Shown here in pieces: positions 26,267-35,521 of a stretch of 64,000 nt of DNA (position 1 is the stretch's first letter; every line of letters starts with the position of its first letter). The notes under the pieces were generated by a model. It was not told the DNA's origin and searched no databases. It saw only the letters and a list, made by a program, of their open reading frames with translations. Both the position numbers and the translations under genes were made by a program. The stretch lies in assembly GCF_018861705.1 (NCBI RefSeq), contig NZ_JAHLEC010000001.1, positions 62,001-126,000 on the forward strand. The letters are read 5' to 3'. The stretch is from Clostridium psychrophilum. GTDB taxonomy: Bacteria; Bacillota; Clostridia; Clostridiales; Clostridiaceae.

Positions 26267-27454
26267 ATGTTATCAAAATTTTTAATTTCAAGATTCATAA
26301 AAAATTATAAAGATACTAGTAATAAAATAGTAAGAGATTCCTATGGTTACTTTGGTGGCTTAGTTGGAATTATATTAAATTTAATTCTTTTTAGTACAAA
26401 ACTAATTGTAGGGTTAATAACAAATAGCATAGCAATCATAGCCGATGCATTTAATAATCTCTCAGATGTTGCATCATCCGTTATTACAATATTAGGCTTT
26501 AAACTTGCAAGTAAACCACCAGACAAGGAACATCCTTTTGGTCATGGAAGACTAGAATATATTTCTGGGCTAATAGTCTCGTTTATGGTGATTTTAGTTG
26601 GTTTTGAATTTATTAAAACTTCCTTTAATAAAATTATTCATCCATCTAATGTAATTTTTAGTCTTATACCATTTTTATTAATTTTAGCTTCTATAGGCAT
26701 TAAGATTTGGATTAGTAAATTTAATAGCATTATGGGCAAGGCAATAAACTCCTCCGCCCTAAAAGCTTCTTCTACTGATGCATTTAGCGATGTAATTAGT
26801 TCAAGTTGCGTTGCACTATCACTGCTTTTATCTATTTGGGTTAACTTTCCATTAGATGGTTACATCGGAATATTAGTATCCCTTATTATAATATATGCTG
26901 GATATTCACTAATTAAAAAAACTTTCAATCCATTGCTTGGTGAAGCGCCTGATAAGGAACTCGTTAAAGGAATCCGTTCAAAATTATTATCCTTTGACTA
27001 TATTACAGGAGCACATGATTTAGTTATTCATAACTATGGACCAGGCAGATGTATGGGATCAATTCACGCTGAAGTTCCTTGTGATATATCTATAGTTAAA
27101 ATTCATGAAATTATAGACAAAGCTGAAAAAGAAATTTCTGATCAATTCAATTTGTATTTAGTAATTCATATGGACCCCATAAATACAACTGATAAGGATG
27201 TTAAAGCTTCTCGTTTAGAACTTTTAGATGTATTAAAATCTTTTCCTATAATTAAATCAATTCACGACTTTAGAATTGTAGGAGAAGGCGAATATAAAAA
27301 TTTAATTTTTGATGTTGTAATTGATTTTGATCCCAACTTTTCAGAAAAAGACGAATCACACTTAGAAGACAATATTAATATAGATCTAAAGAAAATCTAT
27401 CCTAATTACAATGCTGTGATGACAATTGATAGAGATTATATAGGTGTACAATAG
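26267..27454 (+). CDS. Cation diffusion facilitator (CDF) metal exporter
   Basis: Membrane protein of 395 residues. Six helices in the first 220 residues carry the CDF metal-site motifs DAFNNLSD (helix II) and HPFGHGRLEY (helix II/III loop). The second metal site is in helix V (SSTDAFSDV). The cytoplasmic ferredoxin-like domain follows (EVPCDISIVKIHEIIDKAE, IHMDP), and the extra 80 C-terminal residues resemble a second such domain. Likely substrates are Mn, Zn or Fe, which sequence alone does not settle. The ATG has AGAGGTGG 4 nt upstream. No metal riboswitch is seen. Confidence 0.9.
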   Translation: MLSKFLISRFIKNYKDTSNKIVRDSYGYFGGLVGIILNLILFSTKLIVGLITNSIAIIADAFNNLSDVASSVITILGFKLASKPPDKEHPFGHGRLEYISGLIVSFMVILVGFEFIKTSFNKIIHPSNVIFSLIPFLLILASIGIKIWISKFNSIMGKAINSSALKASSTDAFSDVISSSCVALSLLLSIWVNFPLDGYIGILVSLIIIYAGYSLIKKTFNPLLGEAPDKELVKGIRSKLLSFDYITGAHDLVIHNYGPGRCMGSIHAEVPCDISIVKIHEIIDKAEKEISDQFNLYLVIHMDPINTTDKDVKASRLELLDVLKSFPIIKSIHDFRIVGEGEYKNLIFDVVIDFDPNFSEKDESHLEDNINIDLKKIYPNYNAVMTIDRDYIGVQ

Positions 27455-27456
27455 TC

Positions 27457-27651
27457 AAGTATATATTACGCGTATTTCAATACGATTAATACATTCACCT
27501 TGCTAAGAACTCCTAAATTTATTTTTACTTAATCTGCTAAAAAACATAAACTCGCTATCGCTCAGACATATGCTTTTCTTAACGCAACTTAAGTAAAAAT
27601 AAAATAGGAGTTCTAAAGCTCGCTTCAATGCATTACACATAGCATATACTT
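27457..27651. mobile_element. MITE-like inverted-repeat element, copy A
   Basis: About 195 bp bounded by AAGTATATATT and AGCATATACTT. Its inner arms AGAACTCCTA-ATTTATTTTTACTTAA and TTAAGTAAAAATAAAATAGGAGTTCT pair well. The centre carries CATAAACTCGCTATCGCTCAG. It shares the termini and the centre (in opposite orientation) with copy B at 60573-60754. It has no reading frame. A clear target duplication was not seen. Confidence 0.6.
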
Positions 27652-27754
27652 TTTTTGCGCATTAAGGGATAAAAACATGAGTAGGTAAGCGTGATTATTA
27701 CATACTGTGTTTTACAACTCCTTAGCTTGTGGAATAAAATACTTATAAAACAAC

Positions 27755-27792
27755 TTAGAGACACAAAACAATAAATTGTTTTGTGTCTCTAA
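27755..27792. terminator. Strong hairpin downstream of lysA
   Basis: TTAGAGACACAAAACAA and its complement form a 17-bp stem with a 4-nt loop. On the minus strand GTTGTTTT follows, so it probably ends the lysC-lysA transcript, although it lies 124 nt beyond the stop. Confidence 0.6.
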
Positions 27793-27915
27793 GGAACATA
27801 TAAATCAATGATAAATATAGTAAATATCCTTACTACTCCTTAAACTTGATCTACATATTTTATATTTCAAACTCTTATCGCAAGGCATGTAAGAGAAATT
27901 AGATACATCTATTTT

Positions 27916-29214
27916 TTATAAGCATACTTCATTACTAATCATATCTTGATAAGTTTGTCTTTTACATATAATTCTACTAATACCATCATTAACTAGAACT
28001 ACAGGTGCCCTAGGTATTTTATTATAATTACTACTCATTGAATATCCATAAGCACCAGTTGATAATACCGCCATAAGATCTCCACTACTGACCTTTGGAA
28101 GTTTTACACCTTCGAGTAATATATCTCCACTTTCACAACACTTACCTGCAATTGTTACTATCTCCGTGCAAGGTCCATCTATTTTATTTGCAAGTACACA
28201 TTGATATTGTGCATTGTACAATGCTGGTCTTATATTATCTGTCATTCCACCATCAACTGCCACATACTTTCTAACGTCTGGAATATCCTTTATAGCACCT
28301 ACAGTATATAATGTTATACCTGCATTAGCTACAATTGATCTGCCAGGTTCTATAACAAGAATTGGCTGTTTTATCCCATATTCTATGCACCGAGCTTTAG
28401 TCTCCTCAAGTATTACGGAGCAAAAATCCTCTATTTCCTTAGGTTTATCACCATAATCATAATATACGCCAAAACCTCCGCCTAAATCTAGTTCTTCTAT
28501 ATCATAATTAAACTTCTCTTTTATATGTTTAATAAAAGTTGTCATTATGCGTACAGCATCTCTATAAGGTTCTAATTCAAAAATTTGAGATCCTATATGA
28601 CAATGAAGTCCTGCAAGTTTTATATTTGAAAGCGTTAATGCAGTTCTTATTACTTGTTCTAATTCATTATTTAATATAGAAAATCCAAACTTTGAATCAA
28701 TTTGTCCAGTTTTTATATAATCATGGGTATGAGCTTCTATGCCTGGAGTTACTCTAAGAAGAACTCTTTGCATAATGCCTTTTTCCTTTGCATTTTCATT
28801 TATAATTTCTATTTCATGAAGATTATCTACTACAAAAGTACCTACTCCAAGTTCTATTGCCATTTTTATCTCAGCAATAGTTTTATTATTACCATGAAAA
28901 TATATCTTCTCTAATGGGAAACCAGCCTTATATGCAGTATATAATTCTCCTCCTGAGACTACATCTAGATATAGCCCTTCGTATTTTATAATCTCACACA
29001 TAGCAATAGTTAAAAATGCTTTTCCAGCATAAGCTACCTTATTATGCTCCCCCTCGGATTTAAAAGATTTATAAAACCTTCTACAATTATCCCTTATAAG
29101 TTGTTCATCCATAATGTATAGGGGGGTACCGTATTCCTTAGCTAGAATCTGAGCACTAACACCCGCAATACTCAATTTGTTATTGTCATTTTTTATATTA
29201 CCAAATAATCTCAT
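27916..29214 (-). CDS. lysA: Diaminopimelate decarboxylase
   Basis: PLP enzyme of 432 residues that makes L-lysine from meso-diaminopimelate, the last step of lysine synthesis. The PLP lysine lies in VAYAGKAFLTI. Other family motifs are HCHIGSQIFE, DLGGGFGVYYD, EPGRSIVANAG and CESGDIL. It is a fold type III (alanine racemase-like) decarboxylase of normal length. AAAGGAGGG is 6 nt upstream of the ATG. It follows lysC by 26 nt and is presumably under the same lysine riboswitch. Confidence 0.95.
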   Translation of the reverse strand: MRLFGNIKNDNNKLSIAGVSAQILAKEYGTPLYIMDEQLIRDNCRRFYKSFKSEGEHNKVAYAGKAFLTIAMCEIIKYEGLYLDVVSGGELYTAYKAGFPLEKIYFHGNNKTIAEIKMAIELGVGTFVVDNLHEIEIINENAKEKGIMQRVLLRVTPGIEAHTHDYIKTGQIDSKFGFSILNNELEQVIRTALTLSNIKLAGLHCHIGSQIFELEPYRDAVRIMTTFIKHIKEKFNYDIEELDLGGGFGVYYDYGDKPKEIEDFCSVILEETKARCIEYGIKQPILVIEPGRSIVANAGITLYTVGAIKDIPDVRKYVAVDGGMTDNIRPALYNAQYQCVLANKIDGPCTEIVTIAGKCCESGDILLEGVKLPKVSSGDLMAVLSTGAYGYSMSSNYNKIPRAPVVLVNDGISRIICKRQTYQDMISNEVCL

Positions 29215-29240
29215 GTATTTCCCTCCTTTAGTTCTATTAT

Positions 29241-30440
29241 TTATAAGTTAAATTCCTTTGCGATAACTTGAATAGCCTTTGATTTATCTTGTGTTTTAAT
29301 AGCACAAGTAATCCTTATTTCAGATGTAGTAATCATCTTGATTTCGATATTATTTTTACTAAAGACCCTAAACATTCTAGCCGCTACTCCAGAAGTTGTC
29401 TTCATTCCAAGTCCCACCATTGAAAATTTAGTTATCTCCTCATCAACTATTACTTTAGTATCCACTGTTAAATTATTTATGATTTTCAAACTATCCTTCA
29501 AATTTTCTTTAGGAATTGTAAATGATACACTTACCATTCCATCTACTGGTGACGATTGGCTTATCATATCTATATTAACTCTTTTAGTTCCTATAGCTTC
29601 AAAAATAGTAGCTAATATATTTACATCTTTGGGTATATTCTTAAGAGTTACTGCCACATCATCATCACTTGTAGCAATACCTGTTACTGGTTTACTTTCC
29701 ATATTCATGTTTTGTACCTCCCTGATTATAGTTCCTTTAATATCACTATTGCTTAGGCCAACATATATAGGTATACTATATTTTTGAGCAAGTTCTATTG
29801 ACCTTGAATGCATTATTTGTGCCCCCAAACTTGCGAGCTCAAGCATCTCTTCATATTCTATCTCATCTAATTTTTTAGCATCACTATACGCTCTAGGATC
29901 TACACTATATATTCCAGAAACATCCGTATATATCTCACATCTACCATTAAGTTTTACAGCTAGTGCAACAGCTGTCGTGTCTGATCCACCTCTACCAAGT
30001 GTTGTAATATCTCCTTCTCCATTTATTCCTTGAAAGCCAGCAACTATAACAATTTTTCCTTCATTTAAACTTTTTTTAATTTTATTACCATGTATATCTT
30101 CAATTAATGCTTTACCATATTGTCCGCTAGTCTGAATTCCAATTTGGTATGCGGTATAACTTATCGCATCATAACCAAGGCTTTTTATTGCCATGGCCAA
30201 AAGTGCACTAGAAATTATTTCTCCTGTTGATAATAATACATCTAGTTCTCTTTTATCTGGCTCTTCTCCCATCCCTTTTGAAAGAGCTAATAAATCATCT
30301 GTAGTGTCTCCCATAGCAGATACTACTATAACTAAATCAGTATTTTTATTTTTTCTCTTTACAATGCATTGTGCAATACTTTTAATTTTCTCTGTTGTGC
30401 CTACAGATGAACCTCCATATTTTTGAACAACTACTGCCAT
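29241..30440 (-). CDS. lysC: Aspartate kinase
   Basis: Enzyme of 399 residues that phosphorylates aspartate at the start of the aspartate pathway. The N-terminal kinase domain begins VVQKYGGSSVGTTEKIK and contains GFQGINGEGDITTLGRGGSDTTA and YTDVSGIYSVDPR. Two ACT domains follow from about residue 265 (DDDVAVTLKNIP and FSMVGLGMKTTSGVAARMF), the usual allosteric unit for lysine or threonine. The upstream lysine riboswitch indicates that this is the lysine-responsive isozyme. Translation start is backed by AGGAGTGA. Confidence 0.95.
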   Translation of the reverse strand: MAVVVQKYGGSSVGTTEKIKSIAQCIVKRKNKNTDLVIVVSAMGDTTDDLLALSKGMGEEPDKRELDVLLSTGEIISSALLAMAIKSLGYDAISYTAYQIGIQTSGQYGKALIEDIHGNKIKKSLNEGKIVIVAGFQGINGEGDITTLGRGGSDTTAVALAVKLNGRCEIYTDVSGIYSVDPRAYSDAKKLDEIEYEEMLELASLGAQIMHSRSIELAQKYSIPIYVGLSNSDIKGTIIREVQNMNMESKPVTGIATSDDDVAVTLKNIPKDVNILATIFEAIGTKRVNIDMISQSSPVDGMVSVSFTIPKENLKDSLKIINNLTVDTKVIVDEEITKFSMVGLGMKTTSGVAARMFRVFSKNNIEIKMITTSEIRITCAIKTQDKSKAIQVIAKEFNL

Positions 30441-30540
30441 AATAAAATCACTCCTAATAATATTTATACCGTTTATGTATTTTTGAATAACCTACTGATA
30501 CCTTCAGTATCTTCCTTTGAAATATAATTAGATAACTCCA

Positions 30541-30790
30541 AAAAAAAACAATGCAGCAAAGGAACACCCTTGCTGCATAAAATATATGTTTTTATACAAA
30601 CTTCGTGTACCTTGTAGCTCTCCACTGAAAATCAGTGACAATTTTGCATATATTATATACAAACTCAGAAAATAACTTTACCAAATATATTTTCTTCGGC
30701 CATAACTCCTTTTCTTATTCATCTTTGCATGCCTGCTCAGAACAAGTACTCTTAGTTACAGCACCTCTACCCTAGGTAGTTTACTTATTT
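30541..30790 (-). promoter_or_regulatory. Lysine riboswitch (L-box) of lysC-lysA
   Basis: The minus-strand leader carries the conserved aptamer pieces AGAGGTGC, AAAAGGAGTTATGGCCGAAG, TTTGG and the 3' TCAGTGGAGAGCTACAAGG. An intrinsic terminator GCAGCAAGGGTGTTCCTTTGCTGC with a long U tract (30540-30578) follows. Lysine binding is expected to favour the terminator. It lies 100 nt before lysC. Confidence 0.88.
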
Positions 30791-30949
30791 ATTTAATACA
30801 TAGTCTATCACAGTATGTTTATAATAACAAGTATTAATTAAATGAATTTTTGCTAAAGTATGTTTAATAAAAAAAACATTTATGCACTTTTTAAATTAAA
30901 CCACATAAGATATATATGACAATGTTATTTAATTTTAGGAGATGATAAA

Positions 30950-32791
30950 ATGTGCGGTATTGCAGGATGGATTAATTTGTATGATAATATTGAAAAAGAT
31001 GATAGAATTCTTTTTAAAATGACAGATACCTTGAAACAAAGAGGACCAGATGCCTGTGGTTTTCATTTTTCAAAACATGCAATTTTAGGCCATAGACGTC
31101 TAGTAGTAGTTGACCCAGAAGGTGGAGCACAGCCTATGACAAAAAAAATAGGAAATAACACCTATACTATAGTTTATAATGGTGAATTATATAATACAGA
31201 CGATGTACGAAAAACATTAAAATCAAATGGATTTAGTTTTACTTCATATTCTGATACTGAAGTGCTTTTAGTAGCCTATATTTTCTGGGGTGAAGAATGT
31301 GTTAAACATATAAATGGTATTTATGCATTTGGAGTTTGGAATGAAACACATCAATCACTATTTTTAGCAAGAGATCCATTAGGGGTTAAACCTTTATTTT
31401 ATACTATTAAAAATAATTCATTAATTTTCGGTTCAGAAATAAAAACTCTCTTAGCTCATCCGTTAGTAGACCCGATTGTTGACAAACAAGGTCTAACTGA
31501 ACTTTTTGGTTTTGGACCCGCAAGACCTCTCGGTAGTGGTATATTTCAAGGCATAAAAGAATTGCCTCCATCTTTTAGCGCAATTTATAATAAAAAAGGA
31601 CTTATTACAAAAGAATATTGGAAACTTACTGCCAAAACTCATGATGAAAATTTGTCTACAACTGCAGAGCATATACGCTCCCTACTTGTAGATTCAATTG
31701 AAAGACAACTAATTGCTGATGTTCCAGTGTGCACCTTTTTATCTGGTGGTCTTGATTCAAGTATAATTTCAGCAGTAGCCTCTACCTATTTCAAAAAAAA
31801 TAAAATGCCTAACTTAAATACTTATTCTGTAGATTATGTTGATAACAGAAAGTTTTTTAAACCTACAGTATTTCAACCAAACACAGATGCTGACTGGATA
31901 TATAAAATGGTAGATTACATTGGATCTGATCATCACGATATATTAATTGATACACCTGAACTTGCATCATACCTTAAAGAAGCTGTTATTGCTACCGATC
32001 TCCCAGGTATGGCTGACGTAGACTCATCATTATATCTCTTTTGCAAAGAGGTAAGAAAAAACTCTACTGTTGCACTTTCAGGTGAATGTGCCGATGAACT
32101 ATTTGGTGGTTACCCATGGTTTAGACGAGAAGAAGATATAAATGCTACAACTTTTCCTTGGTCTAAATTTGTAAGTGATAGAAGAAGCATACTCTCCCCT
32201 GATCTCAAAAATCTTCCACTAGAAGAATATGTTCAAGCAAAATATGATGAAAGTCTTCGTAATGTTCCAAAACTTGAAGGTGAAAGCACAAGAGAGCATA
32301 GGATGAGAGAATTATTCTATTTAAATATAAAATGGTTCATGATAACTTTGCTTACAAGAAAAGATAGAATGAGTATGGCAAGTGGACTTGAAGTTAGAGT
32401 ACCTTTTGCAGACCAAAGACTTGTAGAATACGCATATAATATACCTATGGCTATGAAGTATTATAAAGGACGTGAAAAAGGAGTTTTGCGAGAAGCTCTT
32501 ACAGGACTACTTCCTGACGATGTACTTTGGAGAAAAAAGAGTCCTTACCCAAAAACTCATAATCCAAACTATACTATGGCTGTTCAAAAAATAATGAATG
32601 GCATACTAAAGGATAAGTCTTCGCCAATATTACAACTCATAGACCAAAAACATGTTCAAGAAATAGTTGATTCAGGTGGTAATGCATATAAAAATCCTTG
32701 GTATGGTCAACTTATGACAGGTCCTCAACTTATCGCTTACTTGATCCAAGTTAATACCTGGCTTAAAGAATATAATGTTATTTTGAAATAA
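30950..32791 (+). CDS. asnB: Asparagine synthase (glutamine-hydrolysing)
   Basis: Enzyme of 613 residues that makes asparagine from aspartate, ATP and glutamine. The N-terminal class II glutaminase domain begins MCGIAGW with the Cys nucleophile at residue 2 and has LGHRRLVVVD and YNGELYN. The synthetase domain carries the ATP pyrophosphatase loop SGGLDSSIIS near residue 265 and SGECADELFGGYPWF. The length is normal for AsnB. The start has AGGAGATGATAAA upstream, and a hairpin terminator lies downstream. It is monocistronic and divergent from lysC. Confidence 0.95.
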   Translation: MCGIAGWINLYDNIEKDDRILFKMTDTLKQRGPDACGFHFSKHAILGHRRLVVVDPEGGAQPMTKKIGNNTYTIVYNGELYNTDDVRKTLKSNGFSFTSYSDTEVLLVAYIFWGEECVKHINGIYAFGVWNETHQSLFLARDPLGVKPLFYTIKNNSLIFGSEIKTLLAHPLVDPIVDKQGLTELFGFGPARPLGSGIFQGIKELPPSFSAIYNKKGLITKEYWKLTAKTHDENLSTTAEHIRSLLVDSIERQLIADVPVCTFLSGGLDSSIISAVASTYFKKNKMPNLNTYSVDYVDNRKFFKPTVFQPNTDADWIYKMVDYIGSDHHDILIDTPELASYLKEAVIATDLPGMADVDSSLYLFCKEVRKNSTVALSGECADELFGGYPWFRREEDINATTFPWSKFVSDRRSILSPDLKNLPLEEYVQAKYDESLRNVPKLEGESTREHRMRELFYLNIKWFMITLLTRKDRMSMASGLEVRVPFADQRLVEYAYNIPMAMKYYKGREKGVLREALTGLLPDDVLWRKKSPYPKTHNPNYTMAVQKIMNGILKDKSSPILQLIDQKHVQEIVDSGGNAYKNPWYGQLMTGPQLIAYLIQVNTWLKEYNVILK

Positions 32792-32824
32792 TTTAGGAAC
32801 TATAAATAGTAAAATGTTTTTAAA

Positions 32825-32858
32825 AAAACTGTAGAAATATTTTTTCTACAGTTTTTCT
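32825..32858. terminator. Bidirectional terminator between asnB and the GT2 gene
   Basis: AAACTGTAGAAA / TTTCTACAGTTT with a short loop and a TTTTTCTTTT tract on the plus strand. A run of T also follows on the minus strand. Confidence 0.85.
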
Positions 32859-32931
32859 TTTATTTAAATTTCTTTCAAATATTTAACAATTTTCCTCAAA
32901 TGTTTTATACTATAACTTCAATAAATTTATA

Positions 32932-34356
32932 CTACATATTGTGGTCATTATCGCTAGAAGCAAATTTTTTTCTTTCTATAGTCCCCCAGGAATGACGCAA
33001 TTTTTTAAATTTTATAATTCCTTCAATGCGATAAAGTATAGTAAGTTGCCTATAACCTAAATTCTCGAGTACTGCAAATAATGTAAGCAGTAAAATATCC
33101 TTAAGTGATGCATACTTACAAAATGATACCTGCTCTAGTAATATGCTACCCATTGATAACGTACAACCAAGTAAAAATGCAATAATAAGATATATTATAA
33201 AACTACTAAAATGCAATAGTCCAAAAAGATATGCTAAAGGTATAAATATATACCCCAAGAACTCAATAACTGGTCCAAATAATTCAAACAGCCAATAATA
33301 AGGCAGCGATATCATACCGATAGTGCCATATTTAGGATTAAATAACATAGACTTATAGGTTAATAAAGTATCAAATAACCCAATTTGCCATCTTCTACGT
33401 TGAGTTCTTAAATCCTTAAATGATTCAGGCGCTTGAGTCCAACATATCGGTTCCGACAAAAATTGTATTTTGTATTTTTTCTTCTTATCTTTCATTGTTT
33501 TGTGGAGTCTTGCAATTATCTCCATATCTTCACCAATTATATTAACCTTATACCCCCCGCAATTAATAACAGCTTTTTTATTAAAAGCTCCAAATGCACC
33601 CGAAATAATTAGAATAGCATCCAATCTACTAAGGCTTGTACGGCCAGTGAGAAAAGCACGTAAATATTCAATTATCTGGAATATTGCAATTTTACTTTTA
33701 GGAATATTCATTTTTAAAAGTTCACCATCTTTAATTATAGAACCATTTACAATTCTAATAATTCCACCTACCGCTACTGTTTCCGGTTTTTCAACAAATG
33801 ACATTGTTAGTTTTATGAGTGAATCTTTTTCTAGTATTGAATCCGCATCTATAGATGCAAAAATAGGATATTTCGATACATTTATACCAGCATTAAGTGC
33901 GTCGGCTTTATCTCCATTTAATTTATCTACAAATATTAAATTTTCATATTTAGTATTACGATAAATGCCTAATACTTCTTGTGTGTTCAAGCTCTTTTTT
34001 ACAGGCTGATTTACCTTCTTTAAATCAAACTCTTTTATTATTTTTTCCTTTGTGGAATCTTTTGAACCATCATTAATGATTATAATTTCATATTCCAAGT
34101 AGTTTAATGCAAGTAAAGATTTAATATTATCAACAATTGTCTTTTCTTCATTATAGGCAGGTACAATAATAGATATAGGAATCATATTTTTTGATTCACT
34201 ATACCTTTTATAATCAGACGTTTTCATTTTTTTCATGTAACCTAATATATCTAAAAAAGAAATAACCATCTGCCCATTATAAAAAATGTTTATTGCAATT
34301 GTATATGCAATGCAAAACAAACTAAAGTATATAATAAACATTCTAAGAATAAACAT
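32932..34356 (-). CDS. Membrane family 2 glycosyltransferase (processive type)
   Basis: Protein of 474 residues. One N-terminal helix (about 4-26) precedes a cytoplasmic GT-A domain with VPAYNEEKTI, DADS (UDP-sugar/metal), GEDMEI (general base region) and QRRRWQIG. Four or five C-terminal helices follow. The combination of D, DxD, ED and QxxRW motifs with C-terminal helices defines processive synthases such as PgaC/IcaA, HasA and BcsA. The sugar made cannot be assigned. It has AAGGAGGTG 12 nt upstream. It is the last gene of a four-gene run with a HEAT-repeat protein and two TIM-barrel proteins, suggesting synthesis and extracellular processing of a polysaccharide. Confidence 0.85.
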   Translation of the reverse strand: MFILRMFIIYFSLFCIAYTIAINIFYNGQMVISFLDILGYMKKMKTSDYKRYSESKNMIPISIIVPAYNEEKTIVDNIKSLLALNYLEYEIIIINDGSKDSTKEKIIKEFDLKKVNQPVKKSLNTQEVLGIYRNTKYENLIFVDKLNGDKADALNAGINVSKYPIFASIDADSILEKDSLIKLTMSFVEKPETVAVGGIIRIVNGSIIKDGELLKMNIPKSKIAIFQIIEYLRAFLTGRTSLSRLDAILIISGAFGAFNKKAVINCGGYKVNIIGEDMEIIARLHKTMKDKKKKYKIQFLSEPICWTQAPESFKDLRTQRRRWQIGLFDTLLTYKSMLFNPKYGTIGMISLPYYWLFELFGPVIEFLGYIFIPLAYLFGLLHFSSFIIYLIIAFLLGCTLSMGSILLEQVSFCKYASLKDILLLTLFAVLENLGYRQLTILYRIEGIIKFKKLRHSWGTIERKKFASSDNDHNM

Positions 34357-34394
34357 TTATAACTTGCACCTCCTTGTATTATACTAAAACCCCA

Positions 34395-35459
34395 TTAAGA
34401 TACCATTTCTATTGCACTAACAATAGCTTCTTTGGCATATTTATCATTACCACTAATTATTTTAGATGCATATTTCTTTCCACCATAAAGTAAAATAAGA
34501 GTGCATGCAGCATTATGTCTTACCCACCACTCTGTATCTCCAGCAGTTTTTGCAAGAGCTGCAAAGCTCTTACATGTTCCAATTTCTTCAAGACTTTTGG
34601 CCGATGCTGCTCTAACTTCCCACTCTTTATCATCAAGCATGTTTATTATGTAACCTTCATTGTCCGAATTTTCAAGTTCGCACAAAGCTCTAATACATGC
34701 TATTCTAAGATTTTTATCATCACTTTTTAAATATTTAACATAATAATCTCTCAATCCTTCAATTTTATAATCAGCAGCAGCCTTTATTAAAACTCCTTTA
34801 ATATAATCATCACTAAGTGGCAAAGTTTTATGAAACAAATTTTCTTTTGAACCATTAAAAGCTGAAATTATCTCAATAACAGCTCTGTGAGATAAATGTA
34901 CACTTTCATAATTTTTTGTTAATATATATACTAATCCTTTTAAGTCACCAAGTTTTGCAAGTGAAAGCAATACATTATATCTAACATCATTATTTTTACA
35001 AGAACTAAGTTTAAAAACATATTTTTCTGTATTTTCAAGTTTTAATTCACCCAACTGACGGCAAGCTAATGATTTTTTAAAAGAACTTTTTGAAGTTAGC
35101 CTCTCGATTAAGTATGATTTAATTTCGGTTACTTCACATAATTTCATTAATAACTGATGATTGCTTTCAATAAAATCATCGCCATAACTAATTATTATGT
35201 TAATTAATGATTCTTTTCTTGAACCCCTATCTTTAACAAACAATGTAATTTTTTGAACTTCTTTTATACCTTGGAAGTTATTTGTTTTATTATTTATAAC
35301 ACTTAAAAGCGTTGAGAACATATCCTCTAAGTCTTGTTTTGCCTTCTTAGTTGTTGAATCACTAAAGTATCTAAAAAACCAAACATAAATAATTAATGCA
35401 AAATAAAACATCAATAATCCTGCTGAAATAATCAATAAATATGATGCTGTTTTATCCAT
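34395..35459 (-). CDS. Membrane-anchored HEAT-repeat protein
   Basis: Protein of 354 residues. A single N-terminal membrane helix (about 6-28) is followed by a basic linker. HEAT/PBS-lyase-like helical repeats run from about residue 100 to the end, for example LACRQLGELKLENTEKYV, NDVRYNVLLSLAKLGD, NLRIACIRALCELEN and WEVRAASAKSLEEIG. HEAT solenoids are protein-binding scaffolds, and no catalytic motif is seen. The second ATG (35459) is spaced better from AAGGTGG than the first (35465). Location between the GT2 and the TIM-barrel genes suggests it assembles or regulates the synthase complex, by inference only. Confidence 0.75.
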   Translation of the reverse strand: MDKTASYLLIISAGLLMFYFALIIYVWFFRYFSDSTTKKAKQDLEDMFSTLLSVINNKTNNFQGIKEVQKITLFVKDRGSRKESLINIIISYGDDFIESNHQLLMKLCEVTEIKSYLIERLTSKSSFKKSLACRQLGELKLENTEKYVFKLSSCKNNDVRYNVLLSLAKLGDLKGLVYILTKNYESVHLSHRAVIEIISAFNGSKENLFHKTLPLSDDYIKGVLIKAAADYKIEGLRDYYVKYLKSDDKNLRIACIRALCELENSDNEGYIINMLDDKEWEVRAASAKSLEEIGTCKSFAALAKTAGDTEWWVRHNAACTLILLYGGKKYASKIISGNDKYAKEAIVSAIEMVS

Positions 35460-35521
35460 ATTCATTCCACCTTCTATGTATATTTTTCTTAGGAATCATT
35501 ATTTATGACGCATTTCTTAAA